A stretch of 64,000 nt of DNA, from contig OZ024929.1 in NCBI GenBank assembly GCA_964017235.1, forward strand, positions 62,777,603 through 62,841,602, read 5' to 3'. The translations under genes were made by a program, and so were the position numbers. Positions 63,674 through 64,000 of this stretch are shown here, piece after piece (within the stretch, counting starts at the first letter, position 1; each line of letters opens with the position of its first letter). This DNA comes from Sabellastarte sp. h YS-2021. Lineage: Eukaryota; Annelida; Polychaeta; Sabellida; Sabellidae. The notes beneath the pieces are model-generated. The model was not told the DNA's origin and did not search any database. It worked only from the letters and a program-made list of their open reading frames with translations.

Positions 63674-63762
63674 CTGATATTCCCAGTATCACACATGGAT
63701 ATGCCTTCCCTTGGTATCTGGCTTTAACTTTCATGCCTGTTTCATAACTATCAAAGGGGAGT
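63674..63762 (-). CDS. First visible exon of the BEN gene, Tudor-like
   Basis: Acceptor GGTTCCCCTATAG and donor GTGAGTAAAA. Reads FDSYETGMKVKARYQGKAY then PCVILGIS, resembling a Tudor-like small barrel (V-x-A-R-Y-x-G-K-x-Y-P). It ends with one nucleotide that completes Asp with the exon at 46,041. The frame also stays open upstream, so the true exon may be longer or may include the start. Confidence 0.6.
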
Positions 63763-63866
63763 CTATAGGGGAACCAGACCAATTTCCGGACCGCCCTTAC
63801 CACCGCCCTACTTACCGCCCAGCCAATCGCAGAACAGATACTGGTCCGGGTACAACTGAGAACGCC

Positions 63867-64000
63867 CTGGGGCGGTGACCTCTTCTCCTTGATGGGGTGG
63901 GGCGGTGACCTCTTCTCCTTGATTGGCTGGGGCGGTGACCTTGTCTCCTTGATAGGCTGGGGATGTGACTTCTTCTTCTTGATGGGCTGGGGCGGTGACC
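63867..64000 (+). repeat. 30-bp minisatellite, runs off the right edge
   Basis: Four and a half copies of CTGGGGCGGTGACCTCTTCT followed by CCTTGATTGG, with single-base variants. Confidence 0.9.

Larger units (their letters stand above)
11511..63762 (-). other. Host gene: multi-exon BEN-domain protein gene (5' incomplete)
   Basis: Nine exons, listed separately, splice in a consistent phase on the minus strand in the order 63,762-63,674, 46,041-45,916, 45,207-45,121, 45,059-45,050, 44,599-44,535, 18,542-18,509, 12,765-12,721, 12,038-11,914 and 11,851-11,568. Together they give about 287 codons: a short Tudor-like segment, acidic/Thr-rich linkers, a coiled coil and a BEN domain. BEN proteins generally act in the nucleus, in chromatin binding and transcriptional repression. 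Introns of 17.6 kb and 26 kb are filled with E2/E1 plus satellites and with E3 and its nested elements. A poly(A) signal (AATAAA on the minus strand, 11,511-11,516) lies about 50 bp after the stop. No expression evidence is available here. Confidence 0.7.

Overview
This window is animal (eukaryotic) DNA. It contains one sparse, intron-rich gene on the minus strand, non-LTR and tyrosine-recombinase (YR) retrotransposons, tRNA- and 5S-derived sequences and many tandem-repeat arrays. It has no operons, ribosome binding sites or prokaryotic features. The dense DIRS/Ngaro content and the 130-155 bp tandem repeats carried inside mobile elements suggest a marine invertebrate, perhaps a mollusc or another lophotrochozoan. 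That taxon is an inference with low confidence.

Host gene. Nine short exons on the minus strand, from 63,762 down to 11,568, join in a consistent reading phase across more than 52 kb. They encode a short Tudor-like segment, low-complexity linkers, a coiled coil and a C-terminal BEN domain, followed by a poly(A) signal. Everything else lies inside or around its introns.

Layout. 1-6.6 kb: a 133-bp satellite, the 3' end of a DIRS element, a 147-bp repeat, and an inverted-repeat element holding a tRNA-derived SINE. 6.8-10.8 kb: two truncated DIRS-type elements, then a cluster of CCATGG palindromes. 11.5-18.5 kb: four 3' exons of the gene, with a satellite-carrying element (13.7-17.5 kb) between them. 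18.7-44.4 kb: a DIRS element (E3, 25.7 kb end to end) interrupted by a LINE, by a structurally intact Ngaro-type element (E5, 27.9-39.4 kb) that itself carries another DIRS element (E4, 32.9-39.0 kb), by a foldback element, and by a TTAA-flanked element inside E3's internal complementary region. 44.5-46.0 kb: four exons. 46.1-57.9 kb: a non-autonomous DIRS-like element (E2) carrying a complete but dead DIRS element (E1, 50.6-56.9 kb). 58.0-63.5 kb: a satellite-bearing element with short inverted ends and a second, nested 146-bp array. 63.7 kb: the first visible exon, then a 30-bp minisatellite running off the window.

How the parts relate. DIRS elements use gag, RT/RNase H, a methyltransferase-like domain and a tyrosine recombinase, and integrate from a circle. 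Their internal complementary region (ICR) is complementary to both termini, and this is visible in E1, E2, E3, E4 and the fragment at 1.8-2.4 kb. Ngaro-type E5 instead has split direct repeats (A1, B1, A2, B2). E5 has intact gag, pol and YR frames and identical repeats, so it is young. E4, inserted exactly at E5's B1/A2 junction, has near-perfect ends but an uncodable interior built largely of short perfect hairpins. This is the most unusual object in the window.
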